A stretch of 64,000 nt of DNA from Lasiosphaeria ovina (taxonomy: Eukaryota; Ascomycota; Sordariomycetes; Sordariales; Lasiosphaeriaceae), in the NCBI GenBank assembly GCA_033439765.1, contig JAULSN010000007.1, positions 744,001 through 808,000 on the forward strand, given 5' to 3'. The position numbers were made by a program, and so were the translations under genes. Position 1 is the stretch's first letter, and each line of letters opens with the position of its first letter. The notes beneath the pieces were generated by a model, which was given only the letters and a program-made list of their open reading frames with translations, was not told where the DNA came from and searched no databases. Positions 1 through 12,379 of this stretch are shown here, piece after piece.

Positions 1-111
1 GGAGCACGGACCTCTAGGGCTTACGGGAGGTCACGTACGACTAATCCTAATCGGGGCTAGTAATGAGCTTAAATCCGTGGTGGGGCCTTAGCGCTAGTGC
101 CGACCGTAATA
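1..111 (-). repeat. LTR of element A (3' copy, partial)
   Basis: Direct repeat of 6660-6770, differing by RIP-type transitions (for example TTACGGGAGG against TTGCGGGAGG). It is followed by a purine-rich tract on the minus strand (the complement of TCACTCCCCCC, 112-122) that fits a polypurine tract. Confidence 0.8.
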
Positions 112-119
112 TCACTCCC

Positions 120-3100
120 CCCTTCCGAAAAAGGCTCGCCCTCGAGTCCTTTATATGAAAAGAAAAAAAAAAAATTTATAGCCACTAATAGTAATCGAAC
201 AAGTAACCTTCTAGAATAAACCGCTTTATTTCTTTCGTATTAATCGGCGTATACGTATAACTCCGGAGTCCATCGCTATATTATCGTCTTCGTAAGGTGG
301 ATCAATTTCGTCGCGCTCGTACGCCTCGCGCTACTATTATAGTCGCTTCGGCGGGCCTATATTATCGGGGTATTAGTTATGGAAGTCGGCCAACTTTAGG
401 GGCGTATTCTTGAATCCTAATATATCGTACTACGTTGGATCTGGATCCCATCCGCGCTATTCCACCTAGTATTAGAGTACGTTTCCGTTTATTCGGGAAG
501 TAATAATCTTATCTACTTCCTATTCCTCCTTATTATTAAATAGCTCTCCTAGCGGGTTATCGTTAGCCTATCCCGGTACGGGGTTATTTAGGTACTTCCT
601 TAGGCGATCGGCGTGAAATACTAAGGAGCCCTTCTAATCGTCCGGGACTTCTAGTTAGTAGGAGTGTCCTACTATACTAAGGATCTTATAGTGGCGGCGT
701 ATTAACGGGTAGTCCAGCTTATCGCTCGGGCGGTTAGTAGATTAGGATTTCTTAATAATAAAGACGTAGTCGCCGGGACCGAAGTCAGGTTCCCTACGAT
801 ACTTATTAGCCTACTTCGCCTACCTCTACTATACTAAACGTATCGTATCTTTAGCTAAGTTGATAAATCCCTATATACGTTTCGCTATATCCTAAGCTTC
901 TTATCTATTAAGCCGTTCGCGGTAGGGAATAGTAGTATCGAGGAGGGTCCTCGCGCTCTAGTCGAACGGTAAGTTTATCGGGAAACCCATTAGGACCTCG
1001 TATAGGGATAGTCCTATACTATTATATGGTAAGGAGCCTACTACGGCGTCTATAGCGGGTATCGCTCTAGACTAGTTATCCTAATAATAGTTAACGAAAG
1101 GTCGTAGACGTTAGTCGATATATTGGTTTATAATTTCTACTTGGCCGGCACTCTAAGAGTATCTAGTAGAAGAGAGCTTCTACTTAATCCCGAGTAGTCT
1201 AGATATTTCGTCGGTAAAGTCCGCTATGAACTAGGGTCCTCGATCCGATCCGACTTTATAAGGTAATCCGAATACTCGATAGGGTCCCTTATAGTATATT
1301 AGGGTAGCGTCCTTAGCCGTAGCGTTCTTATAATAGGGGATATATTAGGGTTACTTACTAAGTCTATCTACTATTACGAGAATATTATCGAATCTATATC
1401 GGTCTAGGGGTTGGCTTTTAAAGTTAATAACTATCGAAGACTAAGGCCGGAGTAGAATAGGTAAGGGATATAGTAAACTAGGGGTCTTATCCCTAGGGTG
1501 GCGTACTGGTTAGTAGGCTATATAGTTCGTAACGTATTAGTTAGAGAATATCCTTATTTCGGGCTACTAATAGTATAGCTTTAAGAGTTTAAAAGTTTTA
1601 TTACGCCCGGGATAAGCCGTAATAATCCTATTATAAACCTCTTTTATAAGTAATATCCGGAGGTTATCCTTTCCTAAGACTACCAGTTTTCTATCGCGCG
1701 TAAGGAGTCCTAATTCGGATAGGGCGAACTTGGTATCTCCCTATTACGCTCTCTCTCGTTATACGCTTATCTCCGGATCCTTATAATTAGCGGTAATAAT
1801 CTCGTCGATAACTTCGATACCTAAAGGTTAAGCTAGCGGTTCGTCGTTCTTTAGGAGGGAGATCTTTAGGGCTAGCGTACTAGTCTACTCCGGGGAGGGG
1901 AGCTTATCTCCTTTATCCTAGGCTAGTATACTAATTTGTCCCTCTAGTAGCTTAAAGATCCGTATATAACGTTCCGCTTTACGCTTCGCTTTAATAGTAA
2001 CTAGATCTTCTATTTTACGGGAGAGCGCGTCCGCTATAATATTCTCCTTCCCTAGTCGATATATAAACTAGACGTTATATCGTAATAAATCATCCTACTA
2101 GTTCGCTTATCGCTAACCTAGTAGTCTCTTCTCCGAGTAGAACTTAAGAGCCTTATAGTCGGTAATAGCGAGGAATGGTTTTTATAACCCCTATAGTATA
2201 GTACGCTAGGTTTCTAGACCTCTAACGATAGCGAGGAGCTCTTTATCTTATATCGGGTAATTATACTCGGCTCCTTATAGGGTTTCCGAATAATAGGTTA
2301 CTAAGTACTATTCGCCATCCTCCCCTATCTACGTAAGCACTCCTATAACTACGCTATTCGAGGAGTCCGTTTCTATACGGGTTTCTACGTAGAAGTCGAA
2401 GTATCCGAGTAGTAGGGCGGTAAGTAGGGAGTACTTAAGCTCCTCAAATACCTCCTAATAATAGGGTGACTATACGAATGGTTGGTCTTTCCTCGTAAGG
2501 TCCGTTATAGGGCGGGCTATCCGGCTATAATCTTTAATAAACCGGTAGAAATAGTTATAGAACCCGAGGAAAGACTAGATCCCTTTTACGGTCGTAGGCC
2601 TTTCCTAGTTTCTAACTATGGAGGTCTTTTCTAGGTCTATATATATACCGTCTTTTCCGATAATAAAGCCTAAGTAGCGAGTCTCGGTAACGTAGAACTC
2701 GTATTTCTTAATATCGGCCTAGAGGCCGTACTCTCTTAACTTAGCGAGGACCTTTTTAATATACTCCTTATATTCCTCTAGGGAGTTAGAAAAGATAAGA
2801 ATATTATCGATATAAGTACTATAGAATATATCGAGGTATTCTACTAATACTTCGTTAATAAATCGCTAAAAAGTAGCGGGTCTATTAATTAACCCGAAGG
2901 GTAGGACTCGGTACTAGTAGGACCCGTACCTTATCCTAAACGTGGTTAATTCGATATTATCGTCGTGGATTCTTAGCCTATAGAAGGCTTACCGGATATC
3001 GATTTTGGTGAAGATCTTCTTACTAGTAATTAGCGCGAGGGTCTCATCGATAAGGGGGATCGGGTACCGATCCTTCCGGGTAATTAAATTCAGTCGTCGG

Positions 3101-4480
3101 TAGTTAATATAAAAACGGAGTCCTCCTCTAGGCTTAGCTACTATTAGTACCGGGGCTACCTAGGGGGCTGAGCTAGGCTCGATAAATCCCTTTTATAGGT
3201 ACTCCGTAATATATATACGATAAGCCTCTAGTTCCTCTAGAGATATCTTATAGAGAGGGCTATAGATAAGGTCTTTCTCTAGGGTCTTACCTTCTAATAG
3301 CTCGATACGGTGATTAGCCTTTCCTAGGCGGTAGGGTACGCGAACGTCCGATTCGGCTTTACTAAAGACGTCTAGGAAATTATAGTACGCTATAGGGACG
3401 GTCTGGATAATTTTCTTAGCTAGATCTATATCGTCTTTTAGTAACTACTATTCCCGGCGGTCCTGGATATACCGGTCTAGCTCATATAACGATATAATAT
3501 AGATAGAATCCTACGCCTTATAGGCCGTCTTAAGGAACGATATAGCTCTAACTATACGTAGGTTAGGTGTACGCTCTTTATACTAGCTAATAGCGTCTCG
3601 CTTTATCTTATATCGCCTACGAATATCCGTTTCCGGGTATAAGGAAGTAATCGTTACCTTCGGTTAACTTAGTTCCGGTAGGCTTAGTTAACCTTCCTTA
3701 TTATCGCCACTACTATTATTATAGAGTTCCCGCTCTATATAGTTTAGCTCGCGTTATTAGAAGTTACTAGACGACGACCTCTAGGGTTATTAATTAACGA
3801 AGCGAACTTTCTTTAGACGGGGAGTAGTAGGGGTAGGCGTAGGAGAAGTAGTAGGTTCTGGTTTAATAGCTTATTACTCTAGGATCTTAATTCGATTACG
3901 GATACTACGTCTATCCTAACGTCGTTTATCCTCGGCGTCTATAGCCCGTTACCTCCGTACTATATCCTCCTAATAGCTCTTACTCTTAAGAAGCTTGGTC
4001 TTCCCGACCGGGATATCTATCTAGTACCGCGGGTCGACGTTCTAGTCGGGGGGGAATAGTAGGCGCTACTTTATATAGTCCGCCTATACGTCGTAGTACG
4101 CGAACTAGTTCTTACTAATAAGGATATCGTACCTTATTTCGAGTACGATTATCTATTTATTATAAATAGTTCGCCCTTATATATAGAGGTACCCTCGTAC
4201 TAGCCTACTAATATCCTATATAGGCTTACCTCGATAGTCGGAAACTCCTCTCTTACGAAAGTTATCTAGTTAATCGGACTATAGGTACTTTACTATTCGT
4301 TTAGCGAATTTAGGGCTTATAAATATATAATTATCTACTCCCGTATCCATTAATACGTTAGAAATAGAAAGAGAAAATCCATTATTAGCTATACTATAGT
4401 TATAGAGGAAGGAACCTCCACCAATAAGGGGGCTAATATCGAAGGAACTATTACTTAATTATTCTAACGAGATACCTTAT
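120..4480 (-). pseudogene. element A pol relic (protease, RT, RNase H, integrase)
   Basis: The minus strand reads through protease, reverse transcriptase, RNase H and integrase order, broken by dozens of stops. The clearest block is RT at about 2700-3100: an FGLINRPATF-like motif, then RFINEVL, then YIDNIL at about 2799-2816, where the catalytic second aspartate of YxDD reads Asn. I saw no chromodomain at the 3' end of the reading. Boundaries are approximate because no long open frame remains. Confidence 0.6.
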
Positions 4481-5888
4481 CTTAGTATACTTAATCCTAT
4501 CTTCTTCTTCGTCGATCTTAGGGATATATTCCCTAAGAGGGAGTCCTTATTTCCTAGGGCGCCTAGTTTATTAACTCGATATCGGTATCGTTATTATCGC
4601 TTATCGACGAAGACTAGCTACTATCTTCCTCCGAGTCCGAATCAAATTACTACGTAATAGCTCGGATTTTAGCTTCCTATTAATAACGAGCTTACTCCTT
4701 AAGCGGGTAATTATTCTGGACGTGGCCTTTCTCGCGGTATACGAAGTAACGACCTTCCTTAGTAAGCTATATAGCTTCGGTCTTATTAGGACGTAGGGGA
4801 AGCGACGGGGAGTTACCCGAGGCTACTAGCTTCGGGTTCCTAATAGGGGTATTAGGGCGGTAACTACCGCTACGGCGAGTCTTATCTTTCTTTACGGCAG
4901 GAACTAGGTCCTTCTACTTAACCTCTTTTCGCTAACGTACGTTAGTGAAGTTTCGGGTAATACTTTATCCGTACTTAGCGACGCTCTCGAAAGTGGCGTC
5001 CGGGGCTAAGAATATAGGTATTATAGCGGTAATATAGCTAGGGTGAATCTTACGGCGGAACTCTATAATCCATTCCGACTTCGGTTTACGGACCTTACCT
5101 ACTAAACGAATAAACTTATTCTTAAACTTAATATAGTCGTTACCGACGTTTTCTATAGCTAACTTATCGTAATTATCCTAAGCGGTCTTAAGGCGATTCG
5201 GGTTATACTATTCGGACTAGATAAGATCGAGTAAGGCGTTACTAGTAGTAATTGGTTTAGGGTGGTTATTCGATATATAGGGATTAATCGTATCCGAGGC
5301 CACGCCTGCTAAATAGTTCTCGATATACGCTATACGTACGCGGTCGGTAGTAAAGTGGTTAGCGTTACCTTCTAACTTATTTATTAAGTATCGATAGAAG
5401 ATCTCGAATTCCACCTTATCTATATTGGGGTTAGCGTTCTAGGGCTTTAGGCTATTAATCTTCGCGGAACGGGTAGCTCGCTAGGTCGAGGTCTCTAATA
5501 GGGCCGGTATAGTACGGGGTAGGCGGCTACGGTTCCTAATAGTATTCTAGGTACTAATATTAATATTAATCGTAGTCGAGGGGTCGGGAATAGAAGCGAC
5601 CGACGGAGTCGGGTTCGGAGTATTCAGGTTCTTGAGCTTACGATTCTCGACGGCTTACTCGGCGATCGTCTATTAGAGGTCGAACGTATTGGCGACCTTA
5701 TCTTATAATTCTTACTCCAAGCTAGTGATACGGGCTTAGGCATCGCTAAGAGCGACGTTAGGGTTCTTCAGCACCTCTTTAATATTCTAGGCAAATACTT
5801 TAGTCTACTAAAAAAGAAGTTCCTAGTTAGTATCTAGTCGGCTAGCGGTAGTTAGTAATTCGGCGCTCTAGGCTCGAAAAGCGGCCAT
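4480..5888 (-). pseudogene. element A gag relic
   Basis: Minus-strand reading from an ATG at 5888 gives a Gag-like protein with several in-frame stops. A 65-codon open stretch at 5217-5414 has the helical, charged look of a Ty3 capsid segment. Near 4720-4765 a zinc-knuckle skeleton is visible (FVY-REKGHVQNNY), with all three cysteine positions read as tyrosine while the histidine survives. TGY to TAY is the expected RIP change. Gag would coat the RNA genome in the particle; this copy is dead. Confidence 0.6.
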
Positions 5889-6659
5889 AGCGATAGCTCG
5901 GAACTTAAATTCCTAGTATATAGCGTCTTTATTATCTTTTACTATACGGGCGAAGTCGTCTTATAAGTAGAGTCCATTAAAAGCGGGCCAAGTATCGATA
6001 CCTTTATTAGTTATCGGGCGGAAATGAAAAGCTACTCCTATAGTCGCTCGGCGACCGTAATACTCGGCGATCTTACCTATATAAAGTATAGTATTAGTAC
6101 GCTATTAGTCGGTCGTTATCTCGAAGCGTTCCCTAGGTATTTCGGCTATAATAACTCGCTTATAGAACTCGAGCTAGGTCTCGTTTTCATCGATAGTAGT
6201 ACGCGGGTTAGTAATATCAAGGGATAGGCGCGACGCTCCGCGTACTACTCCTATTCGTATTAGATTAGGGTACTACGTTATAATCTTATCTTACGGCGGT
6301 ATTATAACGTCCAACGCTATAAGGTCATAGTCAACTTTAGTTCTAGCCTTCTACGTAGTAGTAGCGGCTTCTTTAGGGGATCTCGGTATCGTAACGGAGA
6401 TACTTCAAGTCTTCGGTCGGGGTTCGTTAGGTCAATCTTATTAGTCGGTTTCTTCTTCTTCAGGTCGGTGGGATATTAGAAAGCCTTCCCAGGCGGTGGA
6501 TATTGACCTTAGAATGATGTGATAGCGGTCAATAGCAACTAGGAAAAGGATCGCTAATATAGCTATACTATAGTCTAAGGATTCTAAGGTGAAGAAGAAA
6601 GGAAGAAAATCTATAAAGGTGCGATTGTGGTCGCGGGGTAAGTATAGGCTAGGGCTCAG

Positions 6660-6770
6660 GGAGCACGGACCTCTGGGGCTTGCGGGAGGTCACGTGCGAC
6701 TAATCCTAATCGGGGCTAGTAATGAGCTTAAATCCGTGGTGGGGCCTTGGCGCTGGTGCCGACCGTGACA
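6660..6770 (-). repeat. LTR of element A (5' copy, minimum extent)
   Basis: This is the direct repeat of 1-111 and is less mutated. The LTR probably extends further left, perhaps to about 6519 where TGTGATAGCGG could be its terminus. That cannot be confirmed, because the other copy is cut by the window start. On the minus strand the LTR begins TGTCACGG. Confidence 0.75.
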
Positions 6771-9700
6771 CGGGCCTTATTAATACGACTAAGTATCTCG
6801 TTAATTAGAGGTAAAGGTATTCGGTCTTTTTCTATTAAGGCGTTTAGCTTATAATAGTCTATATAGAAGCGTAGGCTACTATTACCCTTTCTAACGAAGA
6901 GGATAGGGGCGGCCTATAACGTACTACTTATTTAGATAAAACCTTTTCTAAGGGTATTAGTAATATATTCCTAGTATACCTCTAGTTCCTTAAGAGATAT
7001 CTTATATAATAGGCCATATCCTAGGTCCTCTAGCTTCTTCTTTAGTAGTAACCTAATTTAGTAATCGACTAAGTCGCGTTAAGGTATAAGGATATCTAAT
7101 TAGACTTTACTAAAGACGTCTAGGAAGTCGTAATATAGGGATAGTAACTTAGCGATGATTTTTTCGCGTAGTATATTATCGTCTTCTTCTAGACCGGTAG
7201 TTTTAAGCTTATTAATTCGCTTATCGAGCTCGTTAAGAGTTATAACCTCGATTTATTCCCCTTTATACGAGAGTCGGAAGGCCGTCTTACTTAATATAGC
7301 TATCTCGGTAAGGCGTTCTCGGTATTAATTAATCCTATCGCGTTATATATAATAAGGACCTTACGCGTCCCGTTTAGGGTATAAGGGCTTCTTCTTCCAT
7401 TCTTCGGGTTCTGGCTTCCCTAGTTACTCCTTCTACAATAGATTAAGTTCTCTCTCTATACGGTTATATTCTCGCTTAGTACGATTACTATTAACCTATC
7501 GTACTAACCTCTAGAGGAGGGTAGGTCTAAAACTCGGAGTAGCTCTCGTCGGGGTAAGTTCTTCCTTAGGATTATAAATTATAAAGTTATTCTAGTTCTA
7601 GCGTTCGAGCTCGTCTATACGAGCCCGTATAAGCCGGCCGTCTTAGCGACGCTTATCCTCTTTCTCTAGGAGCTCGTTCCGTCGATAGGCGTCCTATTAA
7701 TAGTCTATATTAGGGACGGAGGCTACTAAAGACTAGTCTATAAGAATAATATTCTACTAGCTCGGATCGAGTTCCTAGCTCTCCGGGAATAGAAGGCGGC
7801 GGCGCTTTATATCGATTAAGATATTATAATAATCTAGTTACTTCCGACTAATTATAACTTTATAAATATAATCGATTTTAATAAAGTATTCTTCTTTAAT
7901 CGTATAGTTCTATATAATAAAGTCGGCGCTTAAGAGTATATCGATTTTTTAATAGGATTTATTATCGAACCCTCCTACTTCTCGTATATAAGGGTCGATC
8001 GTCGATTTAGCTTATATTACTTTACGTAATTACTATACGAATATTCGGTTAATAAAGAGGTATCCGTTTACTCTAAAGTCGACGAGTATATTATTTATAG
8101 TTAAGGAAAGTCTATTATTTACTAGAGTATAACTAATAGTAAAGGCTTACCCTCCTAAATATTTAGAGAATAACCCTAGTTCTTTCTTACTTATAGCCCC
8201 TATTATATATACCGATTCGGTCCCTAAGAGGGAGTCTACTTACCCTAGGGTTACTAGTTTTTTAAATCTACGTCTATTCCTTTAGTAGTAGGGCTTATAA
8301 GCTATATCTCGGTTCTGGATCCGTAGCGGGAGTCGTACTATATATAGCGATCTACGATTTCCTAAACTCGATCCTTACTAGCGATAGGGGCGATATTCTT
8401 CTAGGGGTAATCCCGAGTAGTATAGCCCTATTCCCGGTAAGTAAAGTATTACTTCTCTAGGTATAGCTTCTTAAGCTCCTTAGCTAAGGTACGAGGGGGG
8501 TTCCGGTTAGGATTCGCGGGAACGAGGGGCGTAAGTTAGCTATCGGTTCCGCCACCACCTCGGGGGTTACGTCGAGGTATACCCTAACTACCTCTAGAGC
8601 TACTATTAACGCCGCTAGTAGTAGGCTTCTCTACCTTGGCTTTATTAGCCTATCGTACCTTCTAGGCGAGCTTTATATTTAACATAAACTCGGCTCCGAT
8701 CTTAACGTACTTCTTAAAGTCGACGGTATCGTCGATATATTTACGCGTTAACTTATCCTATATAGTAGGAGTAAGGCGGCGCTTAAACTCCTTCTTCTAT
8801 TCGGATCGGGGGCGGCGGTACTAGCCTATTAGACGAATAAACTTATTCCGGAACTCGTAATAATTATCTCTAGGTAATATATAAAGATTATTAAACTCCT
8901 CTAGAGCCTCCTCTTCGCGATTTATATTATAATACTTATTCTTAAGCTAGGCTAGTAAATCTTCTACGGTCTTAATTTAGTTAGGATAGGCGTCCTCCAA
9001 ATACGGTTCTAGCTATAGCGAGGTATTACCTATTAAGCGGAGTTTAATATAGGTCTAACGCGCGCGGTCTATCTCGTAATAATCGGCGTTAACCTATAGC
9101 TTATTCTCCATTTAACGAATCTAGGTATTAAAAGTGATTATATCCTTAGTACTATCGTTATGGAAAAGAGGAGGGTCTACTATCTTCGTACTTCGGCGGG
9201 GCTACGAATTACTAGAGGCCGGGGTTAATTACCACGAGCTACGTTAAGAGAGTATATCGGTAACGATAGTACGGTTTAGGCTATCGATATATTCCTATAT
9301 TCTCTATATAATACGGTCCCGATCCTTAAGGGCTACCTATATATTTTCTAGTAGGTCGTCTTCCGTAGAGGTAAGGGCGTCTAGGGCTAGTCCGTCTATT
9401 AGGAAGCGGTCGGCCTACGAGCGGATATTTCGGATTACGGTTAACTAGTAATAAGCGATATCGTATAGCTATACTACCTGCCTATAGAGCGTATATATTA
9501 TGATTATTCGTAATTTCATTTCGTACTAGAGCTCGTTAGGGTTATACGACGCCTTACGCTCGAAATCCTTTATATCTATTAGCCCCTTAAAGGTCAAGTC
9601 CTTATTCTCCGGGAGGAGCGTTCGGAATAGTATAGTAGGTCCCTTCTTTCCGCGCTAAATAAATATAGCGGCTATATTAGTAATCTTCTACTAGAAATTA

Positions 9701-10469
9701 CCCTTAAGGTCCTCGAGAGTTAGATTAAACTATACTTTAGTAATCTCCGGGAGGATAGCCTAGTTATAGACTTCTCGATTAATTTCGGCCTTACTTATTC
9801 CCGGAACGGGGTTACGAATCGTTATCGTAGGAGTTCTTACCGATATGGTTCTTATAGTACGAGCCAAAGTCTCGTATTCGCGGACTAACCGGAAGAGAAT
9901 AGTATTAGAGATCTTATACGGCTAGGCTTTAATAAAGTCATCCTATCGGTAGGCGACCTCCTCGAGGGCCCGCTAGAGGTTCTCCTCTATAGAGTAATCC
10001 GAACCGATAGTAGATATTCCCTCGGTTATATAGGGACTTCCCCGTAGGTTTATACCGCTTAGTACAATTCCTTCCGTACGGTCGTTAGGTTCTGGTCTCG
10101 TATAACTAGTACGTACCCTTCTTTACGATAGTAATAGATTTTAACGAAAATAAACAAATCTTCGGTAGGATATTCTTTAAGGCCTTCCTAGGTAATAGGT
10201 TATAAGCTTTAGATTATTACCGTATAGTCGATTTAATAAGATAGGGCTATACTAATTATCGCTATATTCGTAGAATCTAAAGCTAAGGAAAGGAAAAGAA
10301 AAGAAAGTTCCAAAAGGCTACGCGGTACGCGGAGAAGTAGGTTAGGTTTTATAGGTTACGTAATAGGACTTAGTACGGGCTACTAATAACGGGGTTGCTT
10401 AGTCAGCTCGAGTCGTATAGCGTACGACCGATTAGGGCTACCTAAATGTCCTTTGCACCTACCGTGACA
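6771..10469 (-). mobile_element. Ty3/Gypsy element B, minus copy, cut by A at its left
   Basis: The LTR at 10215-10469 matches the reverse complement of the LTRs at 18095-18349 and 39589-39843. The internal sequence is the reverse complement of about 18350-21790 of the plus copy. At its left end it breaks off within the RT domain exactly where element A's LTR ends (the sequence after 6770 is the complement of plus-copy sequence near 21,790). Its right flank resumes Copia copy 1 gag sequence, so B was inserted into Copia. It has very heavy RIP mutation and no useful open frame. The rest lies upstream of the window. Confidence 0.8.
10215..10469 (-). repeat. 5' LTR of element B minus copy
   Basis: 255 bp. 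On the minus strand it starts TGTCACGGTAGGTGC and ends near CGGTAATA. It has the same length as both LTRs of the plus copy and shares their pyrimidine-rich TTTCTTTTCTTTTTCTTTCC block. Confidence 0.85.
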
Positions 10470-11850
10470 CCTATAGTAGTATAACGTTAACGAGGAAGAC
10501 TTAGGTTAATATTAGGTTAATCGATAATATAAAGGCGGACGGTCTAGTAAAGGAGGCTCCCGAGCGAGCTCTCGGAGCGGTAGATTATATAATAAACTAC
10601 GTAATAACGGCCCCCGTAGACTATTTAATAATAGTAATAAGAAGTACTTCGTATACGGAAAATAGGGCTATTAGTCGAAAAAGCACCCGATTTCTAAACG
10701 CCGATTAAGGTATAATTAGTAACGATGATATATATAGGCGAACGATAAAGAAGAGGATAATTTCACGTTATTCCTATTCGATTACGAAGGTATAGACCCC
10801 GGCGACTTCGAGACTAACTTCGATACCTAGGCCACCGCGGAGGAACCCCAAATATCCAAACCATAGTTTAAGAGCTTCTTTACGGAGTACGGTATAGTTA
10901 ACGGTATTAAGATAGCCAACCTCCTAAATAACTAGGCGACGATATACGCGATAATAGAAGCCAACCCGTTTATATAACCTCCGGAAGAGCCCGTATTACT
11001 CTTTTACTTTAAAAGCCGCTATAACTTAGAGATCTTCCAAGGTATTATACCCGATATAGGCGTAGCCGGTATATTAATAGCCGGTAAGAACTAAGTTAAG
11101 GTACTATAGAAGGAGATCCCGGGTACTAAGATCGATATATTAACGGCCGGAAAGTACCGCGTACGCTTCGGTAATAACCTAGAGAGTATATCTCTCGGAA
11201 CGGTATCCGTAGAGACCCTATTCGGCTTAATCGACTTCTAAATCGTCCCGGCAAATACCCCGTTTCTATTATATCTCTCTAATATGGATAAATACGGCGT
11301 ATACCTTAATAATATCCTCAATCTCCTAGTTTATTAAGGAAAGGGCTACCCGATCGTACGGAAATAGGGCTATCCCTAGCTCCTACTAAACGATCCCGAG
11401 AGTACTATCGTATAGTCTTATCTTATAGAAATAGAGCTACGCTAACTATACTAACGATTCGGTTACCCGGTAGTAGAACGCCTATATAAGGTGCTTATAC
11501 GAGTAGGCTATAATAATCTAGAGTACGAAGTTATTAAGAAGATTAATAAGTTTTATTATTAATACTAATTATATAATAGTAATCCTAGTAGATTTAGATT
11601 TACCCTCTATAACGATATTAATTTTAACTACCGTATATTAGTAGATGTTATATATCTCGATAGAAAGCTAGTTATTTATACTATCGATAAGGCGACCTCT
11701 TTCTAGGCCGTACGATTCCTCTAGAATATAACGGTAAAGGTAACCTAAAATATAATCCGAGCGATATAGATCGATACCTACGTTAGACTACCTAATATTA
11801 TCGTTACTAATATAGGAACTAACTTTACGGTAGAAGAATTCGTTAATAAT
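10470..11850 (+). pseudogene. Copia copy 1: gag end to integrase (left piece)
   Basis: The plus-strand reading matches the reverse complement of 35,200-36,580 in Copia copy 2. Near 10,640-10,680 the fungal Copia zinc-knuckle block (FVYGK-GY-SKKHP) appears with Cys read as Tyr and Trp read as stop. Downstream come protease-like sequence and an integrase with an HHCC-type segment (RRFGYP, about 11,450) and the core motif IVTNIGTNF near 11,800, where Asp has become Asn. The reading is split by the insertion of element E after 11850 and resumes at 17926. The left end is cut by the element B LTR. Confidence 0.7.
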
Positions 11851-12114
11851 TGTAAGAGAGGGCAGGTACGCCTGATTAAGGTGGTCACAATGTAGGCAAG
11901 AAGAAGGGCGAGCAATGAGTGGCATTGGTGTAAGACTTCAACCTGGCCCTCGCAAAGGAAGGTGGGCGAGGGCCGCTGCTTATATACATGCTCAGGGGCT
12001 CCGTTCCTTATGACGGCAGTAGCTGTGCCAACTGGTAGTGGTCTGGCCAGTTGGTGACAGGTAATGGGCGCATACAAAGGTGTGCGCACGTGCTTGGGGT
12101 GCTCTTTCCTTACA
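11851..12114 (-). repeat. LTR of element E (3' copy)
   Basis: 264 bp. This copy keeps many CpA and TpG sites and appears close to the unmutated sequence. It differs from 17662-17925 only by transitions in the RIP direction in the parts I compared. Confidence 0.9.
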
Positions 12115-12194
12115 ACTATCCCCCCCCCCGTAGATCGACGTCCTCGTCGATCTTGAACCTTATCTATTATCCTTCCTCTAATAAGAGCAAAAGC

Positions 12195-12266
12195 GCCGCG
12201 GTAGTATAGTGGTTAACACCCTAGTATCTTTACTAGAGGTCGGGGGTTCGAATCCTCCTCGGGGTA
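12195..12266 (+). tRNA. tRNA-like sequence inside element E (probably pseudogene)
   Basis: The 72-nt segment folds as a cloverleaf. The acceptor strands are GCCGCGG and TCGGGGT (one mismatch, two G-U). The D-arm has the A-box-like TAGTATAGTGG, and the T-arm has the exact B-box GGTTCGAATCC. The anticodon stem is CTAGT/ACTAG, with a loop containing CTT (12228-12230), which would read Lys. The loop is 6 nt if the fifth stem pair forms. The D-stem has one mismatch explained by a TpG to TpA change. It lies between the pol 3' end and the 3' LTR, on the strand opposite to the element. It is either a captured tRNA gene or part of the element; function is doubtful. Confidence 0.6.
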
Positions 12267-12379
12267 TCTTGGTTCATGGGCACGGCCTACGGGTCGTGCT
12301 CGTAGATCAATGACTTTTTAGTTATTCCACTTCCTATGCCTTTATTTTACTTTTTTCTCGTATCGTTATAGCACCTTCT

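Larger units (their letters stand above)
1..6770 (-). mobile_element. Ty3/Gypsy element A, RIP-degraded, left end cut by window
   Basis: The first 111 bases recur as a direct repeat at 6660-6770, so these are the two LTRs of one element; the left one is truncated by the window edge. The right LTR ends in GACCGTGACA, and the left copy has GACCGTAATA at the same place. Reading the minus strand gives gag from about 5888 and then pol toward position 120, interrupted by many stops from CAG/CAA to TAG/TAA and TGG to TAG changes. The reverse transcriptase core around 2790-2930 is readable (FGLxNxPATF-like block, then YIDNIL). The element sits inside the pol region of Gypsy element B: the bases after 6770 resume B sequence. 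It is not capable of movement. Confidence 0.85.

Noticed and set aside
12195..12266. Functional lysine tRNA gene
   Set aside because: Acceptor and D-stem mismatches and a likely 6-nt anticodon loop argue against function; kept as tRNA-like.
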